Source of the DNA: Desulfitobacterium hafniense DCB-2
GTDB taxonomy: Bacteria; Bacillota; Desulfitobacteriia; Desulfitobacteriales; Desulfitobacteriaceae
Assembly (NCBI RefSeq): GCF_000021925.1
Contig: NC_011830.1
Location: 2,070,501-2,134,500 of the forward strand
Direction: 5' to 3'
DNA: 64,000 nucleotides
Shown here: in pieces, positions 51,564-60,493 of the stretch
Numbering within the stretch: the stretch's first letter is position 1
Layout: each line of letters begins with the position of its first letter
Made by a program: the position numbers and the translations under genes
Notes under the pieces: model-generated
The model's database searches: none
Seen by the model: the letters and a program-made list of their open reading frames with translations, nothing else
Told to the model about the DNA's origin: nothing

Positions 51564-52460
51564 GTGAAACTGGGTTTTATTGGCCTGGGACAAATGGGGA
51601 AACATATGGCCTTGAATCTGCTCAAAAGCGGTGAGGAACTGATTGTCTATGATCAGCGCCCGGCCAGTTATCCGGAGTTTGAACAGCGGGGGGCACGCAC
51701 AGCTGCCCAAATCCGGGATGTGGCAGAGGCCGATATCATTTTTTGCTCACTTCCCAACAGTGAAGTGGTCTGTCAGGTAGTGCTGGGAGAGACGGGTCTT
51801 AAGAAGGTTCTCAGGGCAGGGCAGATTATCGTCGATACCAGCACCATCAACTATTCCACAACCCTGGAGATCGGGAAGCAGCTGGAGTCTGTGGGAGTAG
51901 AGTTTATCGATGCTCCTGTATCCGGTATGGAGTCCCGGGCCAAAGAGGGAACTCTCACCACCATGTGCGGCGGCAAGCAGGAGTTGTTCGAAAACGTGAA
52001 GCCTTACCTCCAGTGCTTTGCCGACAAAATCCTCTACATGGGCCAGCCCGGCAGCGGTCAATTGACGAAGCTGATCAATCAACTTTTGTTTGATATCAAT
52101 GTGGCCGCCCTGGCCGAGATCCTCCCTATGTCCGTAAAACTGGGCCTTGACCCGGAAAAGGTAGGAGCGGTGGTCAACAGCGGAACAGGAAGAAGCTATG
52201 CTTCAGAATTCTTTATTCCCATGATTCTCAAGGGCAGCTTTATGGACGGGTATCCGATGAAGCACGCCTATAAAGATTTGGTCAGCGGAGCGGAAATTTC
52301 CGCCAGCCTTTGCATCCCCATGCCTGTGCTCGGCGCCGCGACGACCACTTACCAAATGGCCTTGCTTAAGGGATTAGGAGATCGGGATAAGGGCGGCATG
52401 ATCGGGGTATTTGAAGACCTGCTTCAGGTACACTACCGCCAGCCTTCCCCAGAAGAATAA
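51564..52460 (+). CDS. 3-hydroxyisobutyrate dehydrogenase-family reductase
   Basis: 298 residues: N-terminal Rossmann GFIGLGQMGKHMALNL, the APVSGMESRAKEGTLT substrate-binding segment, and the catalytic-Lys region GSGQLTKLINQLL (about 165-178), followed by the all-helical domain. Related to tartronate semialdehyde reductase (GarR) and beta-hydroxyacid dehydrogenases. Second gene of the operon. It probably reduces or oxidises a 2- or 3-hydroxy/oxo acid. Confidence 0.88.
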   Translation: MKLGFIGLGQMGKHMALNLLKSGEELIVYDQRPASYPEFEQRGARTAAQIRDVAEADIIFCSLPNSEVVCQVVLGETGLKKVLRAGQIIVDTSTINYSTTLEIGKQLESVGVEFIDAPVSGMESRAKEGTLTTMCGGKQELFENVKPYLQCFADKILYMGQPGSGQLTKLINQLLFDINVAALAEILPMSVKLGLDPEKVGAVVNSGTGRSYASEFFIPMILKGSFMDGYPMKHAYKDLVSGAEISASLCIPMPVLGAATTTYQMALLKGLGDRDKGGMIGVFEDLLQVHYRQPSPEE

Positions 52461-52498
52461 CGGAATGTGATTCCGGTAGTATAAAGGGGCGGATAAGG

Positions 52499-53311
52499 AT
52501 GAAACTGGCCTATACTGTATGCGGGCCTGAGACAAAGGCTGACTATCTGGCCTATAAGGGCCCCTTGGCAGACATGTGTGCCAGCCTGCACGAGATTGGA
52601 TACCAGGGAATCGAACTATTTGTCCGGGATCCCCGGGAAATTGACCCGGGGGCATTAGGACGGCATTTGGAGCACTATAGTTTGGCGTTAGCAGCCATTG
52701 GTACAGGACCGATGTTTGCTGAAGACCAATTGCGGTTTACTTCCACCGATGAAAGGATCCGCAGGGAGGCCATCACCAGGGCCAAGGCAGCCATTGATTT
52801 GGCTTCCCGGTTTGGCGCTCAGGTCAACGTGGGCAAACTGCGGGGAGATATTGCCCGGGGAGATGAAGGACGTTCGGAGTTTTTACGGGATCAGGCGTTC
52901 CAGGAGATCGGCGGGTATGCCGAGGAGCAGAAGGTATGGATTACCCTGGAGCCCCAATGCCGTTTTGCGATTAACAATCTTAAATCCACCCAAGAAGCCT
53001 TGGTCTGGCTAAGAACAAAGCAATTTCCCAATTTGCGGCTGATGCTGGATGTGTTCCATATGAACATTGAAGATAAATCCATCGCGGCCAGCTTTATTAA
53101 AGCAAAAGATTATAACATCCATGTGCATTTGGCAGACAATCAGAGAGGTGTTCCGGGAACGGGGAACTTGAATTTTCCCGATATGATCCGGGTCCTCAAA
53201 GCTTTAGGATATAATCGCTACCTTTCTATGGAAATCGAGCAGTCTCCCAGCTGCTATGAAGCTGCCGCCAAAGCGTACACCTATATCCAACAACTGCTGA
53301 ATGACGATTAA
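52499..53311 (+). CDS. Sugar-phosphate isomerase/epimerase-like TIM-barrel protein
   Basis: 270 residues of the xylose-isomerase-like (AP_endonuc_2) fold with plausible metal ligands: ITLEPQ (Glu), MLDVFHMNIED (Asp/His), HVHLADNQRG (His) and LSMEIEQ (Glu). Family members isomerise, epimerise or dehydrate sugars and sugar acids. Third gene of the operon; GGGGCGGATAAGG precedes the ATG. Confidence 0.83.
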   Translation: MKLAYTVCGPETKADYLAYKGPLADMCASLHEIGYQGIELFVRDPREIDPGALGRHLEHYSLALAAIGTGPMFAEDQLRFTSTDERIRREAITRAKAAIDLASRFGAQVNVGKLRGDIARGDEGRSEFLRDQAFQEIGGYAEEQKVWITLEPQCRFAINNLKSTQEALVWLRTKQFPNLRLMLDVFHMNIEDKSIAASFIKAKDYNIHVHLADNQRGVPGTGNLNFPDMIRVLKALGYNRYLSMEIEQSPSCYEAAAKAYTYIQQLLNDD

Positions 53312-53339
53312 AAATGCGGAAAAAGAGAAGGGATAAGGG

Positions 53340-55010
53340 ATGAAAAAGGATACCCCAATGTTAGTCAATTCCCAGGAGTTGTTTGAGGGCATTAAAGGCG
53401 CCTATCCCCGGGCCATGTTTAAATCCGTAGGCTATACCCAGGAGGATCTTCGCAAACCGGTCATCGGGGTTGTCAGTTCCTGGTCGGAGATCCATCCCGG
53501 CAGCTACCCGAATAAGGAGCTTGCTCAATTCGTCAAAGCAGGGGTTTGGGCAGCCGGCGGAACACCTGTGGAGTTTCACACTATTGCCGTCTGTGACGCT
53601 ATAGCCCAGGGAATGGGCATGCACTATTCCCTGCCCAGCAGGGAAATCGTCGCCGCGGAAATTGAGCTGATGGTGGGTTCAGGCGGGTTTGATGGACTGG
53701 TCTTTCTCCCATCCTGCGATAAATCTCCCGCAGGAATGCTGATGGCGGCCGCCCGCCTCAATCTGCCGGCCATCTTTCTGCCACCGGGTCCCATGCTTTC
53801 TCATTTTGACGAGCAAGGACAGCAGCGGGTGATGTCGGATATCAAGGAAGGCATGGGAGCTTTCAAGAAGCAGCTCATCGATGAGAAACTCTTTGCGGCC
53901 ATTGAAACCGATACCTGCACCACAGTGGGTGTTTGCGGCATGATGGGAACAGGGAATACCATGGGTTGCCTGATTGAAGCTTTAGGTATGAGCCTGCCGG
54001 GCACCTCGACTACTCCAGCGGTTTATGCCGAAAAAAGACGTCAGGCCAAAGAAACGGGTCAGCGGATCATGGCAATGGTCAAAGAGGATTTGCGACCCCA
54101 CCGGATCCTGACGGCTGAGAGCCTGGCCAATGCCGTGCGCTTTGTTATGGCTATTGGCGGCTCAACCAATACGGTGCTGCATCTGCCGGCCATTGCCAGG
54201 GAAGCGGGAGTGGAGTTAACCCTCGACGACATCGACAGGCTTTCCGAGCAGACTCCCTGTATTGCCAAGTATAAACCCTCCAGCAAATACACCCTATGGG
54301 ATTTCTATCAGGCAGGGGGAGTGGGAGCCGTTCTGAAAATCATGGCCCCCTTGCTTAATCAGGAGGCCCTGACCGTAACCGGGGGGACCATTGAGGGACA
54401 TTTCTGTGAGGTGAAGAACTGGGAAACCCTCCGTCCTTTGCATGATCCGCTCCAGCCCAAGGGGGGAATCGTCGTCCTGAAAGGCAGTCTGGCCCCGGAC
54501 GGCGCTGTGATCAAGGTCAGCGGTGTTAAGGGTGGGCCAAAACGTCAGGTAGGAACGGCCAAAACCTTTGAATCGGAAGAGCATCTCCTGGAGCACATCA
54601 TGACCAAGGAAATCCAACCGGGGGATGTGCTGGTGATTCGCAATGAAGGACCTGCCGGAGGCCCGGGAATGAGAGAGATGTCCATTCCGGCGGCGCTGCT
54701 TACCGGCATGGGTCTGGGAGACAGTGTGGCCATGATTACCGATGGACGCTTCTCCGGAGCAACCCGGGGCTTCTGCATCGGCCATGTTGCCCCGGAAGCC
54801 CATGCAGGAGGGCCCATTGCCATCGTCCGGGATGGGGATCAGATTGAAATTGATATCGAACATAAGTCTCTTAACCTTTTGCTGAGCCCCGGCGAGATGA
54901 CGAAACGCATGGCGGAGCTTGCGCCGCGCCAAAGTCCCATAAATAAAGGATTTTTAGGGGTGTATGCCCGCAATGTCAGTCAGGCAGATAAAGGGGCGGT
55001 TCTTGAATAG
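53340..55010 (+). CDS. IlvD/Edd-family dehydratase
   Basis: 556 residues, typical family length. Fe-S ligand regions are present: PSCDKSPAGMLMA and TCTTVGVCGMMGTGNTMG. Also present are GGSTNTVLHLPAIA and the C-terminal GRFSGATRGFCIGHVAPEA. Such enzymes dehydrate dihydroxyacids, either branched-chain precursors or aldonic acids (xylonate, arabonate, gluconate). Position in a sigma-54 operon with a TTT transporter and a DapA-family aldolase favours a sugar-acid dehydratase over biosynthetic IlvD. Confidence 0.9.
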   Translation: MKKDTPMLVNSQELFEGIKGAYPRAMFKSVGYTQEDLRKPVIGVVSSWSEIHPGSYPNKELAQFVKAGVWAAGGTPVEFHTIAVCDAIAQGMGMHYSLPSREIVAAEIELMVGSGGFDGLVFLPSCDKSPAGMLMAAARLNLPAIFLPPGPMLSHFDEQGQQRVMSDIKEGMGAFKKQLIDEKLFAAIETDTCTTVGVCGMMGTGNTMGCLIEALGMSLPGTSTTPAVYAEKRRQAKETGQRIMAMVKEDLRPHRILTAESLANAVRFVMAIGGSTNTVLHLPAIAREAGVELTLDDIDRLSEQTPCIAKYKPSSKYTLWDFYQAGGVGAVLKIMAPLLNQEALTVTGGTIEGHFCEVKNWETLRPLHDPLQPKGGIVVLKGSLAPDGAVIKVSGVKGGPKRQVGTAKTFESEEHLLEHIMTKEIQPGDVLVIRNEGPAGGPGMREMSIPAALLTGMGLGDSVAMITDGRFSGATRGFCIGHVAPEAHAGGPIAIVRDGDQIEIDIEHKSLNLLLSPGEMTKRMAELAPRQSPINKGFLGVYARNVSQADKGAVLE

Positions 55011-55045
55011 AAGGGGCACCGGCAGGATTTCTGAAGGGAGGTGAT

Positions 55046-55120
55046 GTGGGTTTAAACCAGGTAACAAGCACTATACAGGAGGAAGGGTCGAGGTTCTTAC
55101 TCAATAAAACAAGTCGGTAA
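55046..55120 (+). CDS. Possible 24-codon ORF between the dehydratase and tctC genes
   Basis: GTG start just after GGGAGGTG, 24 residues (GLNQVTSTIQEEGSRF...), ending at TAA. No family recognised. It may simply reflect a ribosome-site-like sequence in a 155-bp spacer. Confidence 0.15.
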   Translation: MGLNQVTSTIQEEGSRFLLNKTSR

Positions 55121-55165
55121 GAAGGAAATTAAGAATCACCAGAAAACAAAAAGGGAGTTGGGGAC

Positions 55166-56176
55166 ATGAAAAAGCATTTTCGGATGATTGCTATTTTAGC
55201 CACATTGATGCTTTTGTTAGGTTCATTGGCAGGTTGCGGCAGCAATCAGGCCCAAGGATCAAATTCCGGTACCGGAGCCGCTGCAGCAGATTTTCCCAAA
55301 AAGAATTTTGAGTTTATCGTACCCATGGGAGCAGGGGGCGGCAGTGATGTATTCTGTCGTACTCTGGTCAAAACCGTTGATGACAATAAGCTCTGTCCAA
55401 CCACCATTACCATCGTCAATAAACCCGGTGGTTCCGGTTCCATTGGTTGGTCCTACGTAGCCAAGGATCATAAAGGAAACCCCTATGAGTTAAGTACAGT
55501 GAGTTCCAGTTTCTATACCGGTCCGATATCGGGACAATCCCCTGTATCTTATAAAGACTTCACCCATATTATCGCTGTTGCCGAAGATCCGACTTTATTA
55601 GTTGTACCGGCTAATTCTCCGTATCAAACCATGGAACAACTGCTGGAAGCTGCCAAAGCCAAACCCGATTCCATCAGTGCCGGTGGTTCCAGCGGTCTCT
55701 CCATGGATGCCGTTGTCTTCTATGCCCTCAGTGAAAGCGCCGGAGTACAGATGAAGTATGTACCCTTTGCCGGCGGCGGGGAAACCATGACGGCAGTTCT
55801 GGGCGGCCATGTTACCTTTGGTTTCTTAGGACCAAGCGAAGCAGCCGCCCAGATCGAAGCGGGCAAAATGAGAGCCTTGGCTGTTTCCACTGAAGATCGG
55901 GCCGGTGGTCTGCTGGCCGATGTGCCCACCCTGAAAGAAATAGGTCATGATGTGGTCTTATCCCAACTGCGTGGGGTTGTAGCTCCGGCGGATATCCCTC
56001 AGGAAGCAGTGGATTATCTCCATGATATGTTTAAAAAAGCCGTCGATACCCCGGCTTGGAAGGAATTCGTCGCCAATAACTTTATGGAAGAAGAGATTAT
56101 GGGACCTGAAGAGTTCCTGAAAGCCAGCGAAAAGCAAAGCGAAATGTATGCTAAGTACTTGGATAAGATTGAATAG
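55166..56176 (+). CDS. tctC: TctC-family substrate-binding lipoprotein of a tripartite tricarboxylate transporter
   Basis: 336 residues, lipobox LLGSLAGC (Cys about 20), then the TctC/Bug fold: FIVPMGAGGGSDVFCRTL at the ligand-binding start, VNKPGGSGSIGWSYVA, and LLVVPANSPYQTMEQLLEAAKA. It captures a carboxylated substrate outside the membrane and hands it to TctAB, encoded downstream. GGGAG precedes the ATG. A strong hairpin after its stop may protect this transcript end and allow higher expression than the following genes. Confidence 0.92.
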   Translation: MKKHFRMIAILATLMLLLGSLAGCGSNQAQGSNSGTGAAAADFPKKNFEFIVPMGAGGGSDVFCRTLVKTVDDNKLCPTTITIVNKPGGSGSIGWSYVAKDHKGNPYELSTVSSSFYTGPISGQSPVSYKDFTHIIAVAEDPTLLVVPANSPYQTMEQLLEAAKAKPDSISAGGSSGLSMDAVVFYALSESAGVQMKYVPFAGGGETMTAVLGGHVTFGFLGPSEAAAQIEAGKMRALAVSTEDRAGGLLADVPTLKEIGHDVVLSQLRGVVAPADIPQEAVDYLHDMFKKAVDTPAWKEFVANNFMEEEIMGPEEFLKASEKQSEMYAKYLDKIE

Positions 56177-56179
56177 TAC

Positions 56180-56248
56180 TTAGGGAGCAAAATGAACTGA
56201 ATAAGAGGGGGCTTGCCAAAGTTGAGGTCCCCTCATCCTCCTCCCTAA
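56180..56248 (+). other. Intercistronic double stem after tctC
   Basis: TTAGGGAG (56180-56187) pairs with CTCCCTAA (56241-56248), and inside it GAGGGG (56205-56210) pairs with CCCCTC (56229-56234). No T-run follows, so mRNA stabilisation or processing is more likely than termination. Confidence 0.65.
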
Positions 56249-56331
56249 AGATAAGCCAAATTATATGTGAATATATTCACTAAAAATATGATAGAAATTG
56301 CCGTGATTCGTCATTTCAAGGAGGGAAATCC

Positions 56332-57072
56332 ATGCTGATTGATCAAGAAAAATGTATTGGCTGCGGTATCTGTGTATCTTATTGCCCCATGGAAGCCATC
56401 AGTGTTGCGGATAAAAAAGCCAGCATTAACCAGGAAATGTGTGTAGAATGCGGTACCTGCATTCGTCCCCGGGTCGTAAGATGCCCGACCAAAGCCATCT
56501 ATGAGCCCTATGAGCAAATCAAGGGAACACCAAGAGAAGTGAGACGTTTCTTCAGTGATCCCGCCACCACCCATGGCGTTACGGGAGTACCCGGCCGGGG
56601 AACCGAGGAAGTCAAGACCAATGATGTCACAGGCCGTGTCTGCCGCGGGGAAATCGGCATTGCCATCGAGTTGGGACGTCCCTGTGTGGGAACCACTTTT
56701 GCTGAAGTGGAAAAGGTGACCATGGCCTTAGCCAAACACCATGTTGACTATGAAGAGTGCAATCCTCTGACTCATTTAATGGCAGACCGGGTTAAAGGAA
56801 CCTTTAAAGAGGAGTACAAACAGGAAAATGTTCTTTCCGCCATTGTGGAATTCAATGGGAAGCTTGAACAAATGGCTGAACTGTTAGAAACTATTAAGGA
56901 GACAGCAAAGAAACTGGATACGGTCTTCTCCCTTGATCTGATCTGTTGCTTCGAAGAAGATGGCAGTATACCGGTATTGACGGAGCTGGAACGTATAGGG
57001 ATGAAACCCAGAGCCAATGCCAAAGTCAACTTGGGAATGGGCAGACCTTATAAAATCATACGTGAGGCATAG
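56332..57072 (+). CDS. Uncharacterised double-[4Fe-4S] protein, A1 of a duplicated A/B pair
   Basis: 246 residues. The first about 60 form a two-cluster ferredoxin: Cys 8, 11, 14, 18 and Cys 37, 40, 43, 51 (CVECGTCIRPRVVRC). A domain of about 185 residues follows that I do not recognise, with GRGTEEVKTNDVT, ELGRP.VGT, NPLTHLM and VLSAIVEF shared with the paralog at 59771. No signal peptide or membrane segment. 12 nt ahead of its partner gene. It probably transfers electrons to or from the partner; the reaction is unknown. AAGGAGGG precedes the ATG. Confidence 0.85.
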   Translation: MLIDQEKCIGCGICVSYCPMEAISVADKKASINQEMCVECGTCIRPRVVRCPTKAIYEPYEQIKGTPREVRRFFSDPATTHGVTGVPGRGTEEVKTNDVTGRVCRGEIGIAIELGRPCVGTTFAEVEKVTMALAKHHVDYEECNPLTHLMADRVKGTFKEEYKQENVLSAIVEFNGKLEQMAELLETIKETAKKLDTVFSLDLICCFEEDGSIPVLTELERIGMKPRANAKVNLGMGRPYKIIREA

Positions 57073-57084
57073 GAGGGATAAAAC

Positions 57085-57756
57085 ATGACGCATTCATTAC
57101 ATCGCCGGGGAGCGGAAGCCGATCTGAAAAACGACTATGTGCTCCTGGTCACGGCAGCATCAGGAATCAATCATGTGGGGTCGAAGGATAAACTGCGGCA
57201 GGTCCTGGAAGAAGTTTGGCAAGTCGGCCCTACCAATATCGGGTCCAATGAAACAGGAACGATTCTTTCCGGTGTGGATATTGAAGAGATTAGAGCCAAT
57301 TTAATGGAAGTACCCCGTGTGCGCTGCAATTTCGCCAGTAAGGAGAAAATTCGTCAGGCTATTGAACGCCTGCTGGAATTGGATTTAGGAATGTCGGTCA
57401 CCGTGTCCGGTCCTACTCAGGATATTCTGGAAATGTGCGGGGATTATGGGATCAAGCCTCATTCCATTAACTTCTCCCTGGATATTTGGGGCAAAAAGGA
57501 GAAGCTGCCTCCCGAGGAGGCGTTGGAGCTTCTCACCATGTGCGGCCACGGCCTGATTTCCAAAACTTTAGTGGCGGAAACCATCACCAAAGTGCGTCAG
57601 GGCAAAATGTCGCCGGAGAAAGGAGCCTTGAAAGTGGGGCATCCTTGTATCTGCGGTATCTACAACCCGGAACGCGCCAAAACCATCCTGGAAAGAGTGG
57701 CTCCATCTACAGCTGAGGTTGCATCTGCGGTAGAAGTTGGAGGGGAGGATTTTTAA
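57085..57756 (+). CDS. Uncharacterised five-cysteine protein, B1 of the duplicated A/B pair
   Basis: 223 residues, cytoplasmic. Shared with the paralog at 60494: MTHSLHR at the start, GINHVG, GPTN.GS, P-H-S near 125, TMCGHG and the end motif PC.CGI.N. Five cysteines (81, 118, 153, 188, 190) are invariant between the two, enough to bind a metal or Fe-S cluster. No known family is recognised. Its gene always follows an A gene here (12 and 3 nt gaps), so an A-B complex is inferred. Confidence 0.82.
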   Translation: MTHSLHRRGAEADLKNDYVLLVTAASGINHVGSKDKLRQVLEEVWQVGPTNIGSNETGTILSGVDIEEIRANLMEVPRVRCNFASKEKIRQAIERLLELDLGMSVTVSGPTQDILEMCGDYGIKPHSINFSLDIWGKKEKLPPEEALELLTMCGHGLISKTLVAETITKVRQGKMSPEKGALKVGHPCICGIYNPERAKTILERVAPSTAEVASAVEVGGEDF

Positions 57757-57758
57757 GT

Positions 57759-58211
57759 ATGCGCATGGCTAATCGGATCGCCAGCATCATTATCTTCCTG
57801 ATCGGTCTTTATGTCTTCATCGGGGCCATGAAACTGGACTATATGCTTAAGGGTATTCCCGGCCCCGGTTTCCTGCCGAGATGGGTCAGCTTATTGATCA
57901 TGGTTCTTGCTTTAGTTTTGCTGCTCCTTAGTTTTTCCAAAAACGAAAGTAAAGAAAGGCATCCCTTTAATGCAGCTGAGTTTAAAAATGCCGGTATTAT
58001 TATCGGCGGTGCCATCTTCGTCATGTTGGTGACGAAATTCCTCGGCCTTGGTCTGGCTATTGGTATAATGGCCGGAGCCATTGCTAAGTTCACCGGTCCG
58101 ACAAGCTGGAAAAAGGTGATTGCCATAACAATAGTTACCCCTATTGGGGCTTATGTTCTCTTTGGCATGATTCTCGGGGTACCGCTGCCTAACGGCATAT
58201 TTGGGTTTTAG
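57759..58211 (+). CDS. tctB: TctB small membrane subunit of the TTT transporter
   Basis: 150 residues with four predicted membrane helices (about 5-22, 40-58, 75-92, 112-140) and the family feature GIPGPGFLPRWVSLL. It forms the membrane part with TctA, 11 nt downstream. It starts 2 nt after the B1 stop, so it is tightly coupled to the novel pair. Confidence 0.9.
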   Translation: MRMANRIASIIIFLIGLYVFIGAMKLDYMLKGIPGPGFLPRWVSLLIMVLALVLLLLSFSKNESKERHPFNAAEFKNAGIIIGGAIFVMLVTKFLGLGLAIGIMAGAIAKFTGPTSWKKVIAITIVTPIGAYVLFGMILGVPLPNGIFGF

Positions 58212-58222
58212 GGGTGAAATGA

Positions 58223-59734
58223 ATGGAAACTTTACAAAACCTGGCCATGGGTTTATCTGTAGCAACTGACCCCATGAATCTACTCTATTGCGTCATCGGG
58301 GTAATGTTCGGAATCGTTATCGGTGCTCTTCCGGGGCTTGGGCCTTCGGCAGGGATTGCTATCCTGCTCCCTTTGACCTTTGGCACTGATCCCGTGGCAG
58401 GGATTATTATGCTGGCCGGTATTTATTATGGCGCTATGTATGGCGGGTCCATCACGTCCATTCTGATCAATACACCTGGTGATGCTTCCGCTGTCATGAC
58501 CACTTTGGATGGTCACCCCCTGGCCAAGCAGGGTCGGGCCGGCCAAGCCCTGGGTATGGCTGCCTTTGCCTCGATCATCGGGGGAACCGTCTGCGTTGTG
58601 CTCTTTATGTTCCTGGCTCCCGCTTTAGCAGAGTTCGCCATTACTTTTGGCCCACCGGAATACTTCGCCCTGATGGTCCTTGGCTTGACCACCATTGGGG
58701 GGATGACCGGAAAATTTCCGGCTAAAGGCTATATGTCGGCTTTAGTAGGCCTCTTTATCGCGACCATCGGTCTGGACCTGGTTCAAGGGATTCCCCGTTT
58801 CACCTTCGGAGCTTATGAACTTTATGAGGGGATTGACTTTATCCCGGTAGCCATGGGACTCTTTGGTATTGCGGAACTGCTGGTGATCTCTGAAGGGGGA
58901 GAAAAGATCAAGGTCAGCAAAAAAGACTTAACCTGGCGCAAACAGCTGCCTAACAAAGAAGATTGGAAATACGCCGGCCCCCATATCGCCCGGGGAACCG
59001 GAATCGGGTTCTTTATCGGCATGCTCCCTGGAGCGGGTGCCACCATTGCTTCCTTTATCTCTTATGGGATAGCCAGGAAAATCTCCAAGCGCGGGGATAA
59101 ATTCGGAACCGGGGTTATTGAAGGGGTAGCAGCCCCGGAATCAGCCAATAACGCCGCTTCCATGGGGGCTATGGTTCCTCTGCTTACATTAGGTGTTCCC
59201 GGGTCAGGAAGTACGGCGGTTATGATGGGTGCTTTGATGATGTTTGGTTTAACACCGGGACCGCTGCTTTTCGAGAACAATCCGGATTTTGTCTGGGGCC
59301 TTATCGGCAGTATGTATATTGGTAACTTCCTGCTGCTGATCGCTGCTATGCTCTGCGTTCCTTTATTTGTCAAGGTCTTAAATGTATCCAGCCCGATTCT
59401 CAACGCTGTCGTCATGGCGTTCATTCTTATCGGTGCTTACAGTCTGAATAACAGTATGTTCGATGTGGGTCTGACCATTCTGTTTGGGATATTGGGCTTC
59501 TTCATGAAGAAGTTGGAATTCCCTGCGACCCCCATGGTGTTGGCCTTGGTGTTGGGTGCCTTGTTGGAAACATCCTTGAGACAATCCCTGATCATTTCCA
59601 ACGGTAATCCTGCCGTATTCTTTACCAGACCTATTTCCGGAACGATCTTGGTTATTTCCATCCTGGCGATTATTTGGCCCTTCATTAGGAAAGGCATTCA
59701 GGTAATCAAAAATTCCGGCAAAGCGGCCGCTTGA
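58223..59734 (+). CDS. tctA: TctA large membrane subunit of the TTT transporter
   Basis: 503 residues with about twelve helices and the TctA hallmarks GALPGLGPSAGIAILLPLTF, INTPGDASAVMTTLDGHPLA, GMLPGAGATIASFISYG and LGVPGSGSTAVMMGALMMFGL. It imports the carboxylate bound by TctC, driven by an ion gradient. Located between the two novel A/B pairs. The substrate is unknown; the neighbouring enzymes suggest a hydroxy-acid or sugar acid. Confidence 0.93.
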   Translation: METLQNLAMGLSVATDPMNLLYCVIGVMFGIVIGALPGLGPSAGIAILLPLTFGTDPVAGIIMLAGIYYGAMYGGSITSILINTPGDASAVMTTLDGHPLAKQGRAGQALGMAAFASIIGGTVCVVLFMFLAPALAEFAITFGPPEYFALMVLGLTTIGGMTGKFPAKGYMSALVGLFIATIGLDLVQGIPRFTFGAYELYEGIDFIPVAMGLFGIAELLVISEGGEKIKVSKKDLTWRKQLPNKEDWKYAGPHIARGTGIGFFIGMLPGAGATIASFISYGIARKISKRGDKFGTGVIEGVAAPESANNAASMGAMVPLLTLGVPGSGSTAVMMGALMMFGLTPGPLLFENNPDFVWGLIGSMYIGNFLLLIAAMLCVPLFVKVLNVSSPILNAVVMAFILIGAYSLNNSMFDVGLTILFGILGFFMKKLEFPATPMVLALVLGALLETSLRQSLIISNGNPAVFFTRPISGTILVISILAIIWPFIRKGIQVIKNSGKAAA

Positions 59735-59770
59735 TAGAAGTTAAATCTTAAGGACCGGGGAGGGATACTA

Positions 59771-60490
59771 TTGAAAATCAATGAAGAATTATGTTTGAGC
59801 TGTGGTGAATGTCTTCCCTATTGCCCCATGGGAGCTATCGAAATGGGGGATACGGCTCAGATTAATCAGGATGAATGTGTGGAATGCGGTATCTGCATCC
59901 GCCAGATTGAATGCCCCGTTGAGGCCTTTTATGAACCGGCCGAAACCATGATGTGGCCCCGCTCCCTGCGCAAGGTCTTCAGCGATCCCACAGCAAAGCA
60001 TGAAAACACCGGAGTGCGCGGCCGGGGCACGGAAGAAGTCAAAACCAATGATGTGACCGCCCGCTTTAAGCGGGGCTATTATGGTATGGCCTTGGAATTC
60101 GGACGCCCTGGGGTGGGTACACGCATAGGGGATGTGGAGGTGTTTACCACGACCCTTGCTCAGGCAGGCATCGAATTCGAGCCCAATAACCCGTTGACCT
60201 ATCTTATGGAAGATGTTCATACGGGGGTTATCAAAGAAGAAGTGCGCAACGAGAAAGTCTTGTCGGCCATTGTGGAATTCGTCATTCCCGAAGCCCAATT
60301 GGAGGATTTTGTCGGCAAAATCAGGGGAGCGGCAAGCCAGGCTAAATGTATGTTCTCCTGGGGGATTGTGGCCAGGTATGAACCCGACGGCACCTTGCCT
60401 GTGGTGGAGCGTCTGGCTGAACTGGGCATCGATATACCCAGGAATATGAAGGTCAATGTGGGACTGGGACGACCGAAGGGGGAGGATTAA
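59771..60490 (+). CDS. Uncharacterised double-[4Fe-4S] protein, A2 of the duplicated A/B pair
   Basis: 239 residues, paralog of the protein at 56332. Ferredoxin cysteines 8, 11, 14, 18 and 36, 39, 42, 48 (CVECGICIRQIEC, with a shorter last spacing than A1). Shared domain motifs include RGTEEVKTNDVTARF, LEFGRPGVGT, NPLTYLMEDV and EKVLSAIVEF. Cysteines outside the ferredoxin part of A1 (RVCRGE, RPCVGT, LICCFE) are not conserved, so only the two clusters look essential. The start is a TTG at 59771 after GGGGAGGG. Ends 3 nt before its partner. Confidence 0.85.
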   Translation: MKINEELCLSCGECLPYCPMGAIEMGDTAQINQDECVECGICIRQIECPVEAFYEPAETMMWPRSLRKVFSDPTAKHENTGVRGRGTEEVKTNDVTARFKRGYYGMALEFGRPGVGTRIGDVEVFTTTLAQAGIEFEPNNPLTYLMEDVHTGVIKEEVRNEKVLSAIVEFVIPEAQLEDFVGKIRGAASQAKCMFSWGIVARYEPDGTLPVVERLAELGIDIPRNMKVNVGLGRPKGED

Positions 60491-60493
60491 GCG

